From contig CP060234.1 of the NCBI GenBank assembly GCA_023898685.1, positions 620,001 to 684,000 of the forward strand: a stretch of 64,000 nt of DNA, given 5' to 3'. Shown one piece after another: positions 61,585 through 64,000 of the stretch (positions are counted from its first letter, which is position 1; every line of letters begins with the position of its first letter). The notes below the pieces were generated by a model, which searched no databases, had not been told where the DNA came from, and saw only the letters and a list, made by a program, of their open reading frames with translations. Both the position numbers and the translations under genes were made by a program. The stretch is from Phycisphaeraceae bacterium. Lineage in GTDB: Bacteria > Planctomycetota > Phycisphaerae > Phycisphaerales > UBA1924.

Positions 61585-61617
61585 GTTGTTCGGCCCGCTG
61601 TCATGCCCTAAACTCGT

Positions 61618-61643
61618 CCCGGCCGGGGCCGGGGCGTTTTTTT
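61618..61643 (+). terminator. Rho-independent terminator between S41 protease and pdhA
   Basis: CCCGGC (61618-61623) and GCCGGG (61628-61633) form the stem with loop CGGG, followed by GCG and seven T (61637-61643). It separates the protease transcript from the pyruvate dehydrogenase genes. Confidence 0.85.
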
Positions 61644-61717
61644 GCGCGAACGGACCCCGGCGCCCCACCGGCGCATCCGATCTGGACTGTGACGCGATGC
61701 CCCCCGAGGAGCCAGAC

Positions 61718-62833
61718 ATGACCCAGGCGACGAGCAAACCGCGGAACGCGGACACCGCCCGCCTCTCCGACGCGCTGCCCAACGAGACGCTGCTGAAGTG
61801 GCTCTACGACATGCAGCTCATCCGCGAATTCGAGGCGCGGACGATGCAGATGTATCAGCAGGCCAAGATCGGGGGGTTCTGCCACATCTACTCGGGCCAG
61901 GAGGCCTCGGCCGTGGGGTGCACCGCGGCGGTGAACCACGATGACCCGATCGTGCTCGCCTATCGCGATCACGGGCACGCGCTGGCCCGGGGCATGCACC
62001 CGGCGGCGTGCATGGCGGAGATGTTCGGCAAGCTCGCGGGGTGCGCCAAGGGCAAGGGCGGGTCGATGCACATGTTCGACAAGCCCAACTGGCTCTTCGG
62101 CGGGCACGGCATCGTGAGCGCCCAGACCCCGCTGGGCACGGGGCTCGCCTTCGCCTGCCGCTACCAGTGGGAGGTGATGGAGACCGCCAAGAAGCGGGTG
62201 TGCCTGACGTTCCTGGGTGACGGCGCGATCGACCAGGGGGCTTTCCACGAGGCGCAGAACCTCGCGAGCGTCTTCGGCATCCCCGTGATCTACATCATCG
62301 AGAACAACGGCTACTCGATGGGCACGGCGATCCACCGCCACACCGCCAACTGCGACCGGCTGACGATGCGCGGCGAGTCGTACGGCATCAAGAGCATCGA
62401 GGTCGACGGCCTCGACATCCGCAACGTCTACGACCAGATGAAGCCGCTGGTGGACGAGTGCCGCGACCTGCAACGGCCCGGGTTCGTCGACCTGAAGACC
62501 TACCGGTACCAGGGCCACTCGATGTCGGACCCGCAGAAGTACCGCACGAAGGACGAAGTCGAGAGCTTCAAGGAGCGCGACTCGATCGCGAACCTCGCGG
62601 CCCATCTCATGGCCCAGGAGGACGACGGCGGGCGGGGCTGCCTGACCGAGGACGACTGGAACACGATGCAGAAGGACATCCGCCAGATCGTGATGGACGC
62701 CGTCGCGTTCGCCGAGCAGGCGGCCGACCCCGATCCCGAGAAGGAGCTCTCGACGGACACGTACGCCCTGCCCATGAAGAACCTGAGCCCGAGCGAGAAC
62801 TATTCGCACGGGACGAAGAACCCGCTTCTCTAG
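61718..62833 (+). CDS. pdhA: Pyruvate dehydrogenase E1 component, alpha subunit
   Basis: The ATG at 61718 has GAGGAG upstream; an ATG seven codons earlier is also possible. The 371-residue protein has LIREFEARTMQMYQQAKIGG, GQEASAVG, then YRDHGHALARG and KGKGGSMHMFD. The thiamine diphosphate motif is GDGAIDQGAFHEAQNLASV...ENNGYSMGT, and RYQGHSMSDPQKYRTKDEV carries the phosphorylation-loop-like segment. It decarboxylates pyruvate with the beta subunit encoded 212 nt downstream. A tiny membrane protein gene lies between the two. Confidence 0.93.
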   Translation: MTQATSKPRNADTARLSDALPNETLLKWLYDMQLIREFEARTMQMYQQAKIGGFCHIYSGQEASAVGCTAAVNHDDPIVLAYRDHGHALARGMHPAACMAEMFGKLAGCAKGKGGSMHMFDKPNWLFGGHGIVSAQTPLGTGLAFACRYQWEVMETAKKRVCLTFLGDGAIDQGAFHEAQNLASVFGIPVIYIIENNGYSMGTAIHRHTANCDRLTMRGESYGIKSIEVDGLDIRNVYDQMKPLVDECRDLQRPGFVDLKTYRYQGHSMSDPQKYRTKDEVESFKERDSIANLAAHLMAQEDDGGRGCLTEDDWNTMQKDIRQIVMDAVAFAEQAADPDPEKELSTDTYALPMKNLSPSENYSHGTKNPLL

Positions 62834-62875
62834 TGAGCGCCTCGGGATCCGCGTTCAGTCGCGAGGGAGATCCGT

Positions 62876-62986
62876 ATGCAAGGCAACGCCCTGGACATTT
62901 CGTCGATGATGGGAACCGTCATCGCGATCATCGTCGTCGCCATCGTGGCCATCGCGATTGCGAAGGCCGTCCGGCGAAAGAAGTAG
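62876..62986 (+). CDS. 36-residue single-pass membrane peptide in the pyruvate dehydrogenase operon
   Basis: The ATG at 62876 is preceded by AGGGAGA 5 nt upstream and the frame ends with TAG at 62984-62986. The peptide has a short polar N terminus (MQGNALDISSMMG), one very hydrophobic helix (TVIAIIVVAIVAIAIA) and a basic end (KAVRRKK). This fits an inner-membrane small protein with C-terminus in the cytoplasm. It lies 42 nt after pdhA and 59 nt before pdhB on the same strand. I know of no family for it. Confidence 0.65.
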   Translation: MQGNALDISSMMGTVIAIIVVAIVAIAIAKAVRRKK

Positions 62987-63045
62987 ACGAGCAAAGGACA
63001 CAACCGCGGCCGTGAACCGAGTTCCCCCCGCGACCGAGGAAGCAG

Positions 63046-64000
63046 ATGATGACCACCGCCTACACCCCCGACATGAGCCTGATCACCGACGACGTCCACC
63101 CGGCACTCGGGCACTGGGAGCTGCCCCACTTCGCCGAAGAGCACGAGCTGCCGCCCCGCGACGGCGCCCCCGGACAGGAGCGCGTCATCCAGTTCCGCGA
63201 GGCGTTGCGCGAGGCGATGAGCGAGGAGATGCGCCGCGACCAGCGGATCTTCCTCTGCGGCGAGGAGGTCGCGCAGTACAACGGCGCGTACAAGGTCAGC
63301 CAGGGCATGCTCGAGGAGTTCGGCGAGAAACGCATCATCGACACGCCCATCAGCGAGAACGGGTTCGCCGGTATGGCGATCGGAGCCGCAATGATGGGGC
63401 TCAAGCCGATCGTCGAGTTCATGAGCTGGTCGTTCAGTCTCGTGGCGGCCGATCCCATCCTGAACAACGCGCCGAAGATGCTCTACATGTCGGGGGGCCA
63501 GTGGGGCTGCCCGATCGTCTTCCGGGGCAACGACGGCGCGGGCGGGCAGCTCGGCTCGACCCACTCGTGGTGCGTCGAGGGGCTCTACGCGAACATCCCG
63601 GGTCTGAAGATGGTCATCCCGTCCAACCCCTACGACGCCAAGGGCCTGCTCAAGACCGCGATCCGCGACCCCGACCCGGTGTTCTTCCTCGAGAGCGAAC
63701 GCATGCTGGGTGACCGGGCCCACGTGCCGGCCGAGGAGTACTACATCCCGTTCGGGCGGGCGCGTCGCGTCCGCGAGGGCGACGCGTGCACGCTGGTGAG
63801 CTGGGGCCGGCCCGTCAACTTCTGCATCGAGGCGTGCGAGAAGCTCGCGGAGAACGGGATCGAGTGCGACCTGCTCGACATGCGGACGATCCGACCCCTC
63901 GACATCGATTCGATCGTCGCGAGCCTCAAGAAGACGGGTCGGGTGGTCGTCGTCGACCAGTCGTGGCCGTTCGGCTCGGTCGCGAGCGAGACGATCACGC
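63046..64000 (+). CDS. pdhB: Pyruvate dehydrogenase E1 component, beta subunit (3' partial)
   Basis: It starts at ATG 63046 (a second ATG follows directly) with GAGGA upstream, and is open to the right edge. The conserved protein begins at RVIQFREALREAMSEEMRRD (about residue 46), followed by IFLCGEEVAQYNGAYKVSQG, DTPISENGFAGMAIGAAMMG, NNAPKMLYMSGGQWGCPIVF and GAGGQLGSTHS. The transketolase C-terminal domain starts near ACTLVSWGRPVN. The first 45 residues are an extension not usual in the family; a later start is not excluded. It pairs with the alpha subunit to form E1. Confidence 0.93.
   Translation, partial: MMTTAYTPDMSLITDDVHPALGHWELPHFAEEHELPPRDGAPGQERVIQFREALREAMSEEMRRDQRIFLCGEEVAQYNGAYKVSQGMLEEFGEKRIIDTPISENGFAGMAIGAAMMGLKPIVEFMSWSFSLVAADPILNNAPKMLYMSGGQWGCPIVFRGNDGAGGQLGSTHSWCVEGLYANIPGLKMVIPSNPYDAKGLLKTAIRDPDPVFFLESERMLGDRAHVPAEEYYIPFGRARRVREGDACTLVSWGRPVNFCIEACEKLAENGIECDLLDMRTIRPLDIDSIVASLKKTGRVVVVDQSWPFGSVASETIT

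Noticed and set aside
59244..61604. Long minus-strand frame (786 codons) opposite the S41 protease
   Set aside because: Antisense to a protease with intact catalytic motifs; no domain seen.
1..64000. CRISPR arrays, rRNA genes, prophage structural genes, restriction-modification or toxin-antitoxin pairs
   Set aside because: Looked for and not seen anywhere in the window.

Overview
The window looks like chromosome of a high-GC planctomycete, most likely from the class Phycisphaerae. Two secreted proteins at the left end finish in the short GC-type dockerin module (NGDG, LQDIN, final AGCP) that is common in that class. Other hallmarks are an autotransporter-strand surface protein, a WXG100/FtsK secretion-like locus, a Gld-type ABC operon with a DUF4340 protein, and many GTG/TTG starts after GGAGG ribosome sites. 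The taxon is inferred from gene content only.

Layout. 1-3.6 kb: two dockerin-bearing surface proteins (the first cut by the window edge). 3.7-6.75 kb, minus strand: a pectin-degradation set of uronate isomerase-like protein, rhamnogalacturonan acetylesterase and a polygalacturonase that has lost its 5' part. The break abuts a tyrosine recombinase that has also lost its 5' part, followed by tRNA-Ser(GGA). 7.8-14.7 kb: a secreted GH38 mannosidase, a PAP2 phosphatase, a GT39-type glycosyltransferase and truB. 14.7-16.2 kb: palindromic repeats around a tail-anchored coiled-coil protein. 16.2-21.4 kb: a type VII secretion-like operon (WXG100 protein, coiled-coil protein, small acidic protein, large FtsK/SpoIIIE ATPase). 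21.5-26.3 kb: a Gld-like ABC transporter operon. 26.4-31.5 kb: glycerol kinase, ferritin-like and VOC proteins, a pseudopilin-like protein and a secreted dockerin protein preceded by a Fur-like palindrome. 31.7-38.8 kb: sulfotransferase, proB-proA, gdhA, a lipoprotein, a Tat-exported metallophosphoesterase and tRNA-Gly. 38.9-52.9 kb: dsbD, divergent from fliM, then the nusA-infB-DUF503-rbfA translation/transcription operon with an HhH-GPD-like gene, a giant TPR lipoprotein and yebC. 53-54.3 kb: an IS110-family element. 54.3-64 kb: a sugar-isomerase-like protein, a membrane protein, nth, a secreted protein, tRNA-Arg, an MFS transporter, an S41 protease and a pyruvate dehydrogenase E1 operon cut by the right edge.

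The most notable observation is the IS110-family (IS1111-like) insertion. A dispersed palindromic element occurs intact at 36.7 kb and again at 52.9 kb, where it is split by the IS exactly at a CT/AG core dinucleotide. This gives both IS ends to the base. The 195-nt non-coding stretch downstream of the transposase can fold into two successive hairpins. The first carries a 10-nt segment perfectly complementary to the target flank plus core; the second carries a 7-nt match to the IS right end. This is the organisation expected of a bridge (seeker) RNA. Other items worth a look are the planctomycete type VII-like locus, the head-to-head junction of two truncated genes near 6.75 kb, a 36-residue membrane peptide inside the pyruvate dehydrogenase operon, and an Nth-like protein without Fe-S ligands in the rbfA operon.
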